DNA from: Heracleum sosnowskyi
Lineage: Eukaryota; Streptophyta; Magnoliopsida; Apiales; Apiaceae
DNA: 64,000 bases
Reading direction: 5' to 3'
Assembly: GCA_030848705.1 (NCBI GenBank)
Contig: CM061238.1
Span: 47,035,133-47,099,132, forward strand
The notes beneath the pieces are model-generated. The model made no database searches. It saw nothing but the letters and a program-made list of their open reading frames with translations, and was not told the origin of the DNA. This document shows positions 31,623-41,869 of this stretch, one piece after another (the first letter of the stretch is position 1; every line of letters begins with the position of its first letter). Both the position numbers and the translations under genes were made by a program.

Positions 31623-33100
31623 TTTCATACCAGATGTTCTTGGCCTTCCTGAATGAATCCCTCTGGTTGCTGCATATCCATTTGCCAAATCTCATAATCG
31701 AGATGAGCTGCTATAGACAAAAGAATCCGGATTGACTTAAGCATAACTACTGGCGAAAAGGTTTCCTCATAATCGATTCCTTCTTTCTGAGTATACCATT
31801 TCACAACAAGTCTTGCTTTCCAGGCTTTCACCTTGTTTTCAGATCCTTTTTTCCTCTTGAAGATCCACTTACATCCAATGGGTTTTACATCTTTGGGTGG
31901 TTTTACGAGCTCCCAAACTTGATTAGAATACATAGATTCCATCTCAGACTGCATAGCCTTGCGTCATAGATCTCCATCCTTATCTTGGAGTGCTTCTTCG
32001 TATATCCTGGGATCCTCATCATATTCACCAGAGACCAAGTCCGAAGACTCTCCCAAAAACATGAATCTTTCAGGTTGTTGAACAACCCTCCGACTACGAC
32101 GAAGCACTGGTGTGGTATTAGTGATAGGTTGTGCATTCACTTGTGGTTGTTCTACTTGTACTTCCGGCACATTAGGATTATATGTCCCTCCCACTAATTC
32201 CTCTAAAACAACAGTTTTATGGGTTTATGGTTCATTATATAGTCTTGCTCTAAGAATCTAGCATTGGTGCTAACAATGACATCCCGATCCTTAGGACTCT
32301 AAAACAAATAGCCTTTCGTTCCCATGGGATAGCCTAAAAACAGCCTTACTTCTGTACGAGAACCTAACTTAGTCACGTTCTTGTTCACCACATGTGCTGG
32401 ACAACCCCAAATCTGAATATGTCTTAGACTTGGTTTATCACCAGTCCACAATTCTATTGGAGTCTTAGGAACCGACTTAGAAGGTACTAAGTTCAGAAGT
32501 TAAGCCGTTGTTTCCAAAGCATGTCCCCAAAACGACTTGGGTAAATCCGAATAACTCATCATCGATTTAACACTTTCCAAAAGAGTCTGATTCATTTTCT
32601 CTGCTATACCGTTCTGCTGGGGAGTGCCAGGTGGAGACAACTGGGATGTGATCCCATGTTCTGATAAATATTCCCTAAACTCTCCAAGCAGGTATTCGCT
32701 ACCATGATCTGATCGTAGTGACTTGATACTTTTACCAAGTCGTTTCTCCGTTTAGACTTGTACTCCTTGAACTTATCAAAGCACTCAGACTTACGGCGCA
32801 ACAAGTAAATGTACCCATATCTAGAATAATCGTCAATGAAAGTGACGAAATATTCATAACCACCTCTTGCTTGGATATTCATAGGTCCACATAAATCAGT
32901 ATGAACCAACTCTAACACTTCTTTAGCTCTATTCCCCTTTGCCTTAAAAGGCTTGTTGGTCATTTTACCTTCCAAGCAGGATTCACATACTGGAAATGGC
33001 TCCACTGCCAATGAGCTTAAAGGCCCGTCTACTACCAGTCTTTGAATCCTCCTCAAGTTAATATGACCTAATCCGACAAAATAAACTTCCTTCTTTAACT
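31623..33100 (-). pseudogene. Old copia pol fragment: integrase to RT N-terminus
   Basis: Upstream half of the degenerate copia whose downstream half is at 13256-13990. The segment at 32604-33056 has GAG-pre-integrase and integrase start (CESCLEGKMTNKPF, HTDLCGPMN, FVTFIDDYSRYGYIYLL) and then breaks frame. The segment at 31625-32194 holds the variable linker and RT start (VWELVKPPKDVKPIGCKWIFKRK, GIDYEETFSPV, IWQMDMQQPEGF). The expected KTAFLNG part of the IWQMDVKTAFLNG box is missing, so a small internal deletion lies there. Integrase/RT joints between 32200 and 32600 are recognisable but out of frame. Gag is absent. Confidence 0.88.
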
Positions 33101-33127
33101 GGATTCCTTAAATAACTCAAAGTTATA

Positions 33128-33280
33128 ATCCTGATCAGCTTCCATTCCTGATGATAAATCCTGATCACAGTCCTGATAGAAATCCTGACAGCAATCCTGA
33201 TACTGACGCTCGTGCAATACTAATGACGTCAGCAATCCTGATCAGTTTAATCCAGATCCTGACGATCATTGAATCCTGAT
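33128..33280. repeat. Interspersed TCCTGA repeats
   Basis: About ten TCCTGAT or TCCTGAC units lie 8-25 bases apart, between the copia coding remains and the putative copia LTR. No ORF is seen. The stretch may be degenerate leader sequence replacing gag. Confidence 0.7.
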
Positions 33281-33308
33281 CTAACATTATCCACTCAACC
33301 TTATAATT

Positions 33309-33905
33309 ATGTCAGAAATTAATCTGCCTGCAGGGCTTCACATAATCATCTTTATGAGCTTTCAAGAGAACATCATCGACCCAAATATTATCAGGACATG
33401 GATTCCTTCTGTAATTAATATCCCACTATGCATGCAATGTCATTTCTCAATACATAATATTGTAATTAATAATTAATTACATCATATATGAATCAAAGCA
33501 TGTGCATTGCATACAAGTGTCAATCATTACATCCGGATTAAGAACCTAAGCAATAATAATATCATAGAATCTTAGTTCTTCTTTATTGGCAGAATAGAAG
33601 AACAATTCTAATATTTTGATCATGTTCAATATACACAAAGTATACAAGTATTATTCAATAGTCAAGATAAACTATTCCCAAATAATACTTTAATCATTCC
33701 AGTGGTTTGTCTAATACCACTTAGACTGTGAACCTTTATTATATTATATACAGACACTAATAATCTAATCTTCTGTTATCTCATTTGATACTAGATTATC
33801 CATAATATATAATAAACAAACGATGTAATAATATGCAATCAAGATTCTCAATAAAATGGAAAATGTTATATACTTCAAACGAATAGTTCAGTATAAAACC
33901 CAACA
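33309..33905 (-). repeat. Probable 5' LTR of the old copia element
   Basis: On the minus strand it starts TGTTGGGTTTTATACTG at 33905, a form common in plant copia LTRs, where it abuts gypsy coding sequence. The likely end is CTGACA at 33309, giving about 600 bp. The TG start is well supported. The other end is uncertain because no clear primer site follows. Confidence 0.55.
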
Positions 33906-35270
33906 GTGCAGAGCAGCTACAGATTTTGCTGTAGGCTTTTGAGGATATATTCAAGGCACCTTTGGGTCTACCTCCTCATAGACCAATTGAACACATAATT
34001 GATCTTAAAGAAGGAGCTCAACCCTTCTCTATCAGGCCTTACAGGAACTCATTTGATCAGAAAAATGAAACAGAAAAACTGGTTGCTGAAATGTTGGAAT
34101 CTGGTAAAATCAGACCTAGTAGTTCCCCATTTGCTTCTCCTATTCTATTGGCCCTATTGGTCAAGAAGAAGGATGGGACTTGGAGGTTTTGTATTGACTA
34201 TAGGAAATTGAATTCTTTAACCATTAAGAATAAATTTCATATTCCTCTTATTGAAGAATTGTTGGATAAACTTCATGGGGCTAAATTCTTCTCTAAATTG
34301 GATCTTAGGGCAGGGTATCATCAAGTGAGGATGAAGGGTAGAGATATAGAGAAAACTAATTTTAGGACACATTTGGGCCACTATGAATTTATTGTGATGC
34401 CATTTGGGCTTACTAATGCCCATGCTACATTTCAGAATTTGATGAATCGGATTTTTGAACCTTACTTGAGGAAGTTTACTTTGGTCTTTTTGATGATATC
34501 TTGGTGTATTCTAAGATTTTTGATGATCATTTATGCCATCTGAGAAAGGTGTTTGAAGTCATGAGGTTGGATCAGTTATATGTCAAGCAGTCTAAGTGTG
34601 ATTTCATGCAAGAACAGGTAGCATATTTAGGGCATGTCATCAGCCAAAAAGGAGTTGCAGTTGATAAAAGTAAAGTCACGTATATGCTAGCTTGGCCCTT
34701 ACCTACTACCATCAAGGCTTTAAGGGAATTTCTAGGATGGAGTGGCTATTACAGGAAATTTGTTAGAAATTATGGTGTTATTGAAAAGCCTTTAACTAAT
34801 CTTCTGCAGAAGGATAATTTTACTTGGACTAATAAAGCAACTCAGGCTTTCAATGACTTAAAGGAAGTTATGGCTAGTACACCTGTCCTCAAATTGCCAG
34901 ATTACACTAAGGAATTTACAGTAGAGACAAATGTTTCAAACACTGGCATGAGAGCTGTATTAACTCAAAAGGGTCACCCATTGGCTTATTTTAGTAAGGT
35001 TTTAGGACCTAGAGGCCAGACTATGTCCACTTATGAAAAGGAGTTGATGGCAGTGGTTTCAGCTGTTAAAAAATGGGTTTCTTACCTCATGGATAAACAT
35101 TTGTATATCAAGACTGATCACTCGGCTTTGAAGTATCTCACTGAGCAGAAGGTTTGTAATTTGCTTCAACAGAAGTGGATAAGCAAGTTGTTGGGGTTTC
35201 ATTATACTATAGTCTACAGAAAATGAGTTAATAATAAAGTTGCAGATGCTCTCAGCAGAATGCATGAGGA
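33906..35270 (+). pseudogene. Ty3/gypsy RT-RNase H fragment, frameshifted
   Basis: Reverse transcriptase with KKDGTWRFCIDYRKLN, FSKLDLRAGYHQVRM and PFGLTNAHATFQNLMNRIF (33962-34543). After a one-base loss near 34490, the catalytic FFDDILVYSK region and the rest continue in another frame to 35226. RNase H follows (TNVSNTGMRAVLTQ, LAYFSK, KELMAVVSAVKKW, TDHSALKYL), ending at VADALSRMHED after a GGA-to-TGA type stop. An upstream TAG near 33930 also breaks it. Integrase is missing: RNase H runs straight into a G-run and LTR. The 5' part was separated when the copia element inserted at 33905/33906. Confidence 0.88.
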
Positions 35271-35280
35271 CATGCGTGGT

Positions 35281-35718
35281 TAGGGGGGGGCATGTGAGAG
35301 TGTCTTGTTATGTCTAAGTCATATTAGTAGTGTGTGCTTGTGTGTTAGTATATTGGTGTTGGCTTGTGTTAAGCAGATGAGTCATTAAGGGTATTTTAGT
35401 GTTTGTTTATGTAGTGTGGTTAGACTATAAATACCTGTTGTGTGTTTTAATTTATGTAACTTTGAATATATGAAATTGACATTCGACTCCAAACCTCTTT
35501 CTCTCTCTATATAACAGAATCTCTCTCTTTTTAGGGTTTCTTTCTCTCTTTTTAGGGTTTCTTTCTCGATCTTCTTCTCATCTTATTTCTTCTGTTTCTC
35601 ATCTAATTTCTCTTCTAAATCTCTATCTTTACTGTTACTTAGTTGTATTTAGCTTATTATAAACAGAAAATACCAAAAATATGCATAAAAACAATCAAGA
35701 ACTCAATAGTTCTTGACA
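35281..35718 (+). repeat. Gypsy PPT and probable 3' LTR
   Basis: A TAGGGGGGGG tract (35281-35290) precedes TGTGAGAGTGTC at 35293, a standard PPT-to-LTR arrangement. A TATA-like CTATAAATACC lies near 35425, then CT-rich repeats (CTTTTTAGGGTTTCTTTCTC twice). The suggested end, TTCTTGACA at 35718, closes a small inverted pair (CAAGAACT/AGTTCTTG). The right end is less certain than the left. Confidence 0.55.
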
Positions 35719-35917
35719 CTAGCCCCTTGTGGTTCCGCCAGTGGCATTTGTAAATTACTTCAATCACTCATACAGTATTTTGTATCCCAGCAGTCTATGC
35801 AGTATGCAGTCACACCACATGCAAAATCTGATTCATGCATTTGACAGACATCCGACACATGCTGCTGCTTCAATATCTCCCCGTATTCAACTAGTTTGCA
35901 ATTAGAAATATTATATA

Positions 35918-36231
35918 CTCCCTCTGTCCCAGTGAATTCTATACACCGGGACTGAGCACGTAGACTAAGAAAAGATATAAAAAAATGAGTAAAATTAGAT
36001 GAAAAGTGAGTAAAGTGGTGGGACCTATCAATATTTAATAATAGATTTGAGATAGTGGAAGAAAGTAGTGGGTGTAATAGTGTTTTATATTATTATAGAA
36101 TAGAGATAGTGGAGAAAGTAGTGGGTGTAATAGTGTTTTATATTATTAAAAGTTACTATTTTTGGAATGTATAGAAATGAGAGGGACATCCCAAAATAGA
36201 AAGTGTATAGAAATGGTTGGGACGGAGGAAG
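35918..36231. mobile_element. Stowaway-like MITE (314 bp), TA target site
   Basis: Imperfect terminal inverted repeats CTCCCTCTGTCCCA and TGGGACGGAGGAAG, flanked by TA on both sides (35916-35917 and 36232-36233). These are hallmarks of Tc1/mariner-derived Stowaway MITEs. It has no coding capacity. It contains an internal 54-bp tandem duplication (starting 36051 and 36105, GATAGTGG units). Confidence 0.85.
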
Positions 36232-36583
36232 TACTATATAGCAATAAAAATATTCACCGTTAAATTTTCCTATAGCAGTTAAATTAGTTAAGAAAAATGG
36301 ATCTTTCATGTCACACAAACGGACAAAATAACTATTATTTCAGGGTGAACTGAAGTTACGGTAAACAACTTGCCAAATTCACATTATTTACAGATACATT
36401 TTCACTCCTAAAAATCATGCTATATACAGTTAAAGACAGACAGACATGTAAGTATAAAGGGGCTTAAAGATTATACTAATTCCTGCTACAAAAATGTCCT
36501 CATTGTAAAGGATTCTATCTCATTCTTCATGTTCCTTATCCTGAACAGCATCCTTGATTCCGGGGACCTAAATAAAGAGTGGA
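36232..36583. other. Intergenic DNA downstream of the small three-exon gene
   Basis: No gene is seen. It probably contains the 3' UTR of the minus-strand gene ending at 36584. The stretch between gypsy LTR and MITE (35719-35917) is equally featureless. Confidence 0.5.
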
Positions 36584-37353
36584 TTATGCTGGAGAGGCAG
36601 AGGCAGAGGCGACACCAAATTTATCAGAAAGATTCCTTCTTGGAGTTGATAACGGCGAGAAGGGTGGTTCCATTTGATGTATGAATTGTACGTCATGAAC
36701 TAATGGATTATCTGTTCTGCTAGGAGGTGAGCCTGTGTAGCATGTCGGTGAGCATCCTGAGCAAATAATTTCGCGTCCCTCTGTTGTCTGTGATACACAT
36801 ACAACCATTATGTGAATAGGATGAAGTTGCATTCTTGAAGGTATCTGTTCTTGATTATGTGAATGGCAGACACTTCACCCAGGAGACAAATTTTGAATTC
36901 CATTTATTTTTGTTGTTTTACTCATTAAAACCAGTAATGCTATATGCTGCTTGTCATACATCATGAAGTATACTCAAGGATCCAATTTCTGTCAATCTTT
37001 CCATAACCATAAAAAATAAAAATAAAAACTCCGTACTTCTGGATTGTTAATTTTTTACCTTCTCAGCAATCACACCGAGAATTCCAGATCTATCATCGGG
37101 ATTCAGCTGGCTGAAATTAGTAGAAATAGTACGAATAATTCAATCAGAACTACTTGCTAAGTGCATGCAACTTTTATACATGAATTATTGCTATACTGAT
37201 AAAATTGATGAACCTGTGTTTGCTGCATCTCAGCGGCTTGAGAAGTTCAGGAACAGCTGGTCCAAGGCGACGAGGCTTAGGGCAAACTGGGTGATTATGA
37301 CCTCCAAACCGCAGCTTGGATGTCTCCGAACTCGTATTGGCTAGATTTTGCAT
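36584..37353 (-). CDS. Small three-exon host gene, function unknown
   Basis: Proposed model on the minus strand: exon 1 37214-37353 (ATG at 37353), exon 2 37059-37110, exon 3 36584-36844. All four splice borders have GT/AG and the phases match (2 then 0), giving 150 aa. The protein starts MQNLANTSSETSKL, has HPVCPKPRRLGPAVPELL in exon 1, VIAEK|IPSRMQLHPIHIMVVC across the second junction, a Cys cluster (CSGCSPTCYTGSPPSRTDNPL) and a tail with SPLSTPRRNLSDKFG. No domain, signal peptide or membrane segment is recognised. The Cys pairs could bind a metal. Support is the frame continuity over three exons in gene-space DNA. Transcript data are lacking. Confidence 0.6.
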
Positions 37354-38411
37354 CTAACTCCTCCTTTCTATATGTTCCCCTCTCCAGATGAGAAGTAAAT
37401 CAAGGCCACAAGTGATGAACTTGTGACTGATGTGTTCACTCTTCCTGTCCAGTTATATCTTGAAACTTCGACCAAAATAGCATATGTTGATCTAAACATT
37501 AGCAACATATATTAAAGACAGATGAAAGTTCCAAATGCTGATTAGTGGAATCACATTGAGACAAACTTGGTGCTGCTAGAGTGAAGGACACAGAGTAGTT
37601 ATATGCTTGGCAGAGAGTAGTTATAGGGGTTGGTCTTGACTAGTTGAATTAGTTCCAGTTCCTAATTTCTCTCTATTTCTCATGGTACCTGTAATTCATT
37701 TGGTCCAAGTACAAATCCAGCTCCTTGACTGTACTCAAAAATTAATTATCCAAGACCAAGACACATGAATACAATTAACAAATAAAATTCTAGACTAGCT
37801 TTCTTATAGTTTGCAATACAATGGAATACTGGAGAGTGGAGACAATAGCCAGCCATACACTTTCATCTGCAATCTATCATTAAATTGGATAATATATAAC
37901 TGACTGCCAGCATTTTGAGTTAAACAAATGGAAAAATGTTAATACAATTATTTAGTTGATTTTCTCTATTTTTTGTTAAAATTCTGTATTGCATTACATT
38001 ATTATTTGGGCATTTTTTTTTTCTTTTGCACTGAAATCTCAATCTTTTCAATGCATTTTTTTCTACCAGACAAAGTAGTTGGACAAACCAGCTCTTCTCC
38101 CTTCATCCACCTATTGGTTTTTCGATCTTAAGTTGGACAAACCAGCTCTTCTCCCTTCATCCACCTATTGGTTTTTCGATCTTACCAAGAGTTGGATGAA
38201 AGGAATTATTTCAAAGAACATGTATGCTCCGATAAACAGAACTCTAGGTTCAGTATGGTAGTACCTGGTTTAAAAATTCCATTTCTGCAGAACAATACAT
38301 ATGTTACTATTTTACACACATACATACATGTGGTATAATATTTTATAGATAGAATGTACGCATAACCTAACAACAAAAGGATTTCGTATAACAAATACAA
38401 GATGATCATAA
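37354..38411. other. Intergenic DNA between the two host genes
   Basis: Contains the promoter side of the small gene (37354 onward) and the 3' flank of the OSCA-like gene (to 38411). Apart from the 54-bp duplication at 38077-38184 I see no gene, RNA or transposon structure. Confidence 0.6.
38077..38184. repeat. Perfect 54-bp tandem duplication
   Basis: AGTTGGACAAACCAGC begins at 38077 and again at 38131, and the two 54-base units are identical. It lies about 230 bases past the stop codon of the OSCA-like gene, so it may fall in the 3' UTR. Confidence 0.92.
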
Positions 38412-40871
38412 TCACAAGTTATATGTATCCCATTCAAATTTGGGTTGTGAAAAGACCTCATAATCTATTGGTCCTTCTACAATATTGTCAACCGTTTGCA
38501 TGCCTTGCAATAGAGCAGGCTGGAAACCATCATTATCAGATGGCAAAATTTTATACACAACTAGTAATCCTAAAGTGAAGATAGCTTGCAGCTTCATAGA
38601 ATCTCCTTTTACTGAAAAGAACAAGAGCATGGAAAGGAGGAACAAGTCAACACAAAACCGCATGATACTCAATACAGTATCCATCAACCTCCCATCATTG
38701 CCAGCAGGAAAACCTTGCACTCTGTACACGAATAAAAAGTTGTACTTATCTACTACGTACCTATACCCAAAGTAAATAGCACCAACGGGAACCACAAGTG
38801 GAGCAAATGAAGAATATATCAAGGTCAAAGCAAATATTGTCAAATTGAATGCATAATATTGTGCAAAATCAAATGTCTGCTTCGGGACAGGTGAGGTTCT
38901 GCTAATTGGGTATTCAGAAAGATCCTGACCAGGTAAATCAATTTCAGTTGATCCAGCACCACCATTAACCGATCCCCCATTCCCAACAGTTGTGCTAAAT
39001 GTTCCATCATGCATAAGTGGCCTCTGAAGGCTTTCTGTATCCTGACTCTCCAGTGCATAATCTTCACTGTTTTCGGGTACAAGCTGAAGCATGTCATTTT
39101 TCTGGAACTTCTGAATCTTCCTCTTAATCCAGGGTATAGGAGCTAGTAGATCAAAAGATATCCCCAAGAAAGTGCTTATGATCAAAAATGCAACAGATGA
39201 GAGACATGATCTTGACAGGAAAGAAGCACTCATGTACTCCTCGATCCTTTTACAATCTTCACCATCCAAGTAACACCTCCCCATACTTAATATCGCACTT
39301 TCTAAAGATGATTCAACCAGAGCCCTAAGTAGAATGAGATTTACTAAAAAGAAGCAAACCATCTTCAAAAGTGCAGCTCTCTGTTCCCCAGACACAGTAA
39401 GATGTCTCTCAAACTTAGAGAGATAATAGAGAGCAGATGGGATCACGATGTACATGCTCACAAATATAAGTACATTGGGCAGGAATTGGAACAATAAGGT
39501 CGCAAGCCAGCTTGAGCTCTGAATCCAAGCAAACCACATCTGAGCATTATCCATTGCTTCTGCATTAATAATACGCCCAGCACTCTTGATGGCAGTTATG
39601 ACAGCTAGAGGAGAACTGAAGAACAATAGCAATAACAACAAACATGTGTTGACAAACACTCTTCGCAATTTCAGGGAAAGTTTTGTGGAACCTAGATGAT
39701 TCCAATAAAGGTCAGTTGCCAATGGTGCTCGGTCAACTTTCCAATGGTTCTTCTGTAACTGCAACTCCATAACAGAAAAAAACTTCCCAACCCTCCTCTT
39801 CTTCTCATTACGAAAGTCTTGAACAGCCTTGTTTGTAGTATACACATCTTTAAACACCACAAATGCAACCCCCGCACCCTTTGCTCTTCCTTGTTTGTAA
39901 GCTGCCATATCCATCTCCAAATCAGCCCTACGCTCTTGCAACTTCCTAAGTTTCTCCTCGTTAGACAAACCCAACTCATCAACAAACCCGCCCCACAAAT
40001 CTTTCAATCTCCTCCACAAACCAAGCATCCCATCCTCATTCTCATTATAATCTTCATCCAAATCCCGCAACTCCATCCTCCTAACCAACTTAGAAATATC
40101 TTCCCTAACCTTAACTAACTCCGTAACCAAATCATCCAAAGCACACAAATCCATAGGCACAATAACCCTATAAACCTTGCCGGGATACTTATGCTGAAAA
40201 TACTCCATAAAAGGAGTGTTATCAAAACCTAAATTCTTGGGCACCCCTTGAACCATGAGAGTAAAAATAGCAGTGGAAGAATTATTAACACTGGGATTCC
40301 CATACCCGTCTCTAAACCTCGTAACTTTAAGCTTCCTCTCAATCAAATTAATAGCAAAATGCACAATAACAACAACAATAACAACAAACAGAAAATGCAC
40401 CCACAACAAACCGGAACCCTTACTAATATGAGTAATAGTAGTTATAGAAAACTGATCAGCCATAGGAGCGTTGCCGGCGTAAATATTAAGCGGAAGCAAA
40501 ACAGAAACATGAAGAAAAGCAAGAGAAACAAGAAGAGCACAAGAACCACCTTCAATTAGTAAAAACTGAGCAGCATCAGCTCCGCAATGTAGGGAAATCT
40601 GACGACCAGTAGCATGCCAAACAGCAAGTAGCTTGGAAGCGATAGCGGTTGGACCGGGTAATCGACGATGATCGCTACGGAGCTTGAGAAGAATAAAGAT
40701 GAGAAGACATGTGATTGTACCAATAGCAGAGATGTTTATTAGGTACTGGATGTTGCCGTACCATGCGTAATTCAAATCATCGTTGTTGTTAGGGTTTGAT
40801 GATGGTGATATTGGATTTGAGAAGAAGACTGGGGATGATTTAGGTGCCTGGCTCCTTTCAAATTGCATCAT
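38412..40871 (-). CDS. OSCA4.1: OSCA/CSC1-like mechanosensitive cation channel (OSCA4.1-like)
   Basis: Single-exon gene of 819 aa from ATG 40871 (MMQFERSQAP). The frame is open a little upstream but has no earlier ATG. It belongs to the OSCA/TMEM63 family of calcium-permeable channels gated by membrane tension or hyperosmolarity. Length, lack of introns and sequence fit Arabidopsis At4g35870. Visible segments: N-terminal helices near residues 41-64 (IQYLINISAIGTITCLLIF), 100-130 and 150-176; a cytosolic domain about 190-390 (VYRVIVPMDLCALDDLV, KGAGVAFVVFKD); then the multi-helix channel core from about 400, including LLLLLFFSSPLAVITAIKS, FLPNVLIFVSMYIVIPSALY, and QYYAFNLTIFALTLIYSSFA. The C-terminus ends FEWDTYNL. 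It is uninterrupted and probably functional. Element S3 sits about 1 kb upstream of its start. Confidence 0.93.
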   Translation of the reverse strand: MMQFERSQAPKSSPVFFSNPISPSSNPNNNDDLNYAWYGNIQYLINISAIGTITCLLIFILLKLRSDHRRLPGPTAIASKLLAVWHATGRQISLHCGADAAQFLLIEGGSCALLVSLAFLHVSVLLPLNIYAGNAPMADQFSITTITHISKGSGLLWVHFLFVVIVVVIVHFAINLIERKLKVTRFRDGYGNPSVNNSSTAIFTLMVQGVPKNLGFDNTPFMEYFQHKYPGKVYRVIVPMDLCALDDLVTELVKVREDISKLVRRMELRDLDEDYNENEDGMLGLWRRLKDLWGGFVDELGLSNEEKLRKLQERRADLEMDMAAYKQGRAKGAGVAFVVFKDVYTTNKAVQDFRNEKKRRVGKFFSVMELQLQKNHWKVDRAPLATDLYWNHLGSTKLSLKLRRVFVNTCLLLLLLFFSSPLAVITAIKSAGRIINAEAMDNAQMWFAWIQSSSWLATLLFQFLPNVLIFVSMYIVIPSALYYLSKFERHLTVSGEQRAALLKMVCFFLVNLILLRALVESSLESAILSMGRCYLDGEDCKRIEEYMSASFLSRSCLSSVAFLIISTFLGISFDLLAPIPWIKRKIQKFQKNDMLQLVPENSEDYALESQDTESLQRPLMHDGTFSTTVGNGGSVNGGAGSTEIDLPGQDLSEYPISRTSPVPKQTFDFAQYYAFNLTIFALTLIYSSFAPLVVPVGAIYFGYRYVVDKYNFLFVYRVQGFPAGNDGRLMDTVLSIMRFCVDLFLLSMLLFFSVKGDSMKLQAIFTLGLLVVYKILPSDNDGFQPALLQGMQTVDNIVEGPIDYEVFSQPKFEWDTYNL

Positions 40872-41869
40872 TAGTAATCTAGGGTTTGTCAATCACTATT
40901 ATATGGTTTGGATTTGGAATTGGAGGAGGACCCTTTCATTCAAATTAGGGTTTTAGAATTGGGCAAAATTGGGAGTCTTGCTGGCTGGCCTATGTTGTTG
41001 ATAGATACAGCCTGTGAATCTATGCTTCCTTTTTTTATTTCTCGTCCTTCTTCTTCCTTCTTACTTCTTATACATCCACTTAATCCTATGCGATACACTT
41101 AATACTTTTCAATTTTCACAATTTTATTATTTGTATTAATATTTGTTTTCATTTTTTTGATTTTATTAATATTTATAATTTTAAAATATAATTTTTTTAA
41201 TTACTTTCAAAAAAGGTTTATTTATTAAAAATATAAAATATTATTTGACATTATATTCAAGTGTTCTCATCTATTTATTTTAAAATCAATTATGCTTCCT
41301 TTTTTGTGGTATTATTGTCCATTAACGATCAAAACTCTGAGAAAAAAATTAAATATATTTAGAGATAAACATACTAATTTTTGTATTTAATACGTTGTCA
41401 ATGAATTTCAAACACCTCTCGATTATTATCTATTTATTTTAAAGTTTAAGGATTCTTAGTTTCTTTATGGTATTGTATCATGACGATCAAAATTATAGAT
41501 AAATATATAAGAATATATATTTGGATAAATTATTTTGTGTTGATTTAACCCTGTGCAAAACAAATATATTTTATGTATATGTATTCAAATTTATATGATT
41601 AAAAAATTTCTATAAATAAAGAAAAAAGGGTATCAGATACACCTGATACAAGCCCATTACTTTAATCAGGTTAAATGACATGACACACCGCCGTTTTACC
41701 CTAAAACACATATCACGTTCTTTTCATCCGAAAGAAAATATATCCCATCTTCTGCATCAGGTCTTTCAGCAAAATAGACATACATCTATTCTAGTTAATT
41801 CAGTGTAGTATTTACATATCTTTTATCGTGAAATTTGGTCAATCTTCTCCGACCAAACAAAACCTCTCT
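40872..41869. other. Upstream region of the OSCA-like gene
   Basis: About 1 kb of AT-rich DNA between the start codon and the S3 insertion. It should include the 5' UTR and promoter of the channel gene on the minus strand. No gene is supported. The left TSD of S3 (TCTCT) is at 41865-41869. Confidence 0.6.

Larger units (their letters stand above)
13986..31627 (+). mobile_element. Very long solo LTR with nested insertions, TSD TTTCA
   Basis: The inserted sequence runs 13991-31622, from TGTAATATCCC to GGGGGTGTTACA, with imperfect inverted ends (TGTAAYAYCCC). TTTCA occurs at 13986-13990 and 31623-31627, and deleting the insert restores the copia reverse transcriptase sequence. Removing the two nested elements and their target duplications leaves about 4.1 kb with no coding sequence. 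This best fits a giant solo LTR of a Ty3/gypsy element. A TATA-like ATATATAAAAGG at about 14471-14482 suggests plus orientation. A non-coding element with TG/CA ends is the alternative. Confidence 0.72.

Noticed and set aside
40872..40892. Seven extra N-terminal codons of the OSCA-like protein
   Set aside because: The upstream codons start with TTG. The first ATG is at 40871, which gives 819 aa, close to the Arabidopsis length.
37201..41869. tRNA, snoRNA or microRNA genes in the gene-space island
   Set aside because: I looked for cloverleaf-like A/B boxes and long foldback structures outside transposons and saw none that I could support by eye.
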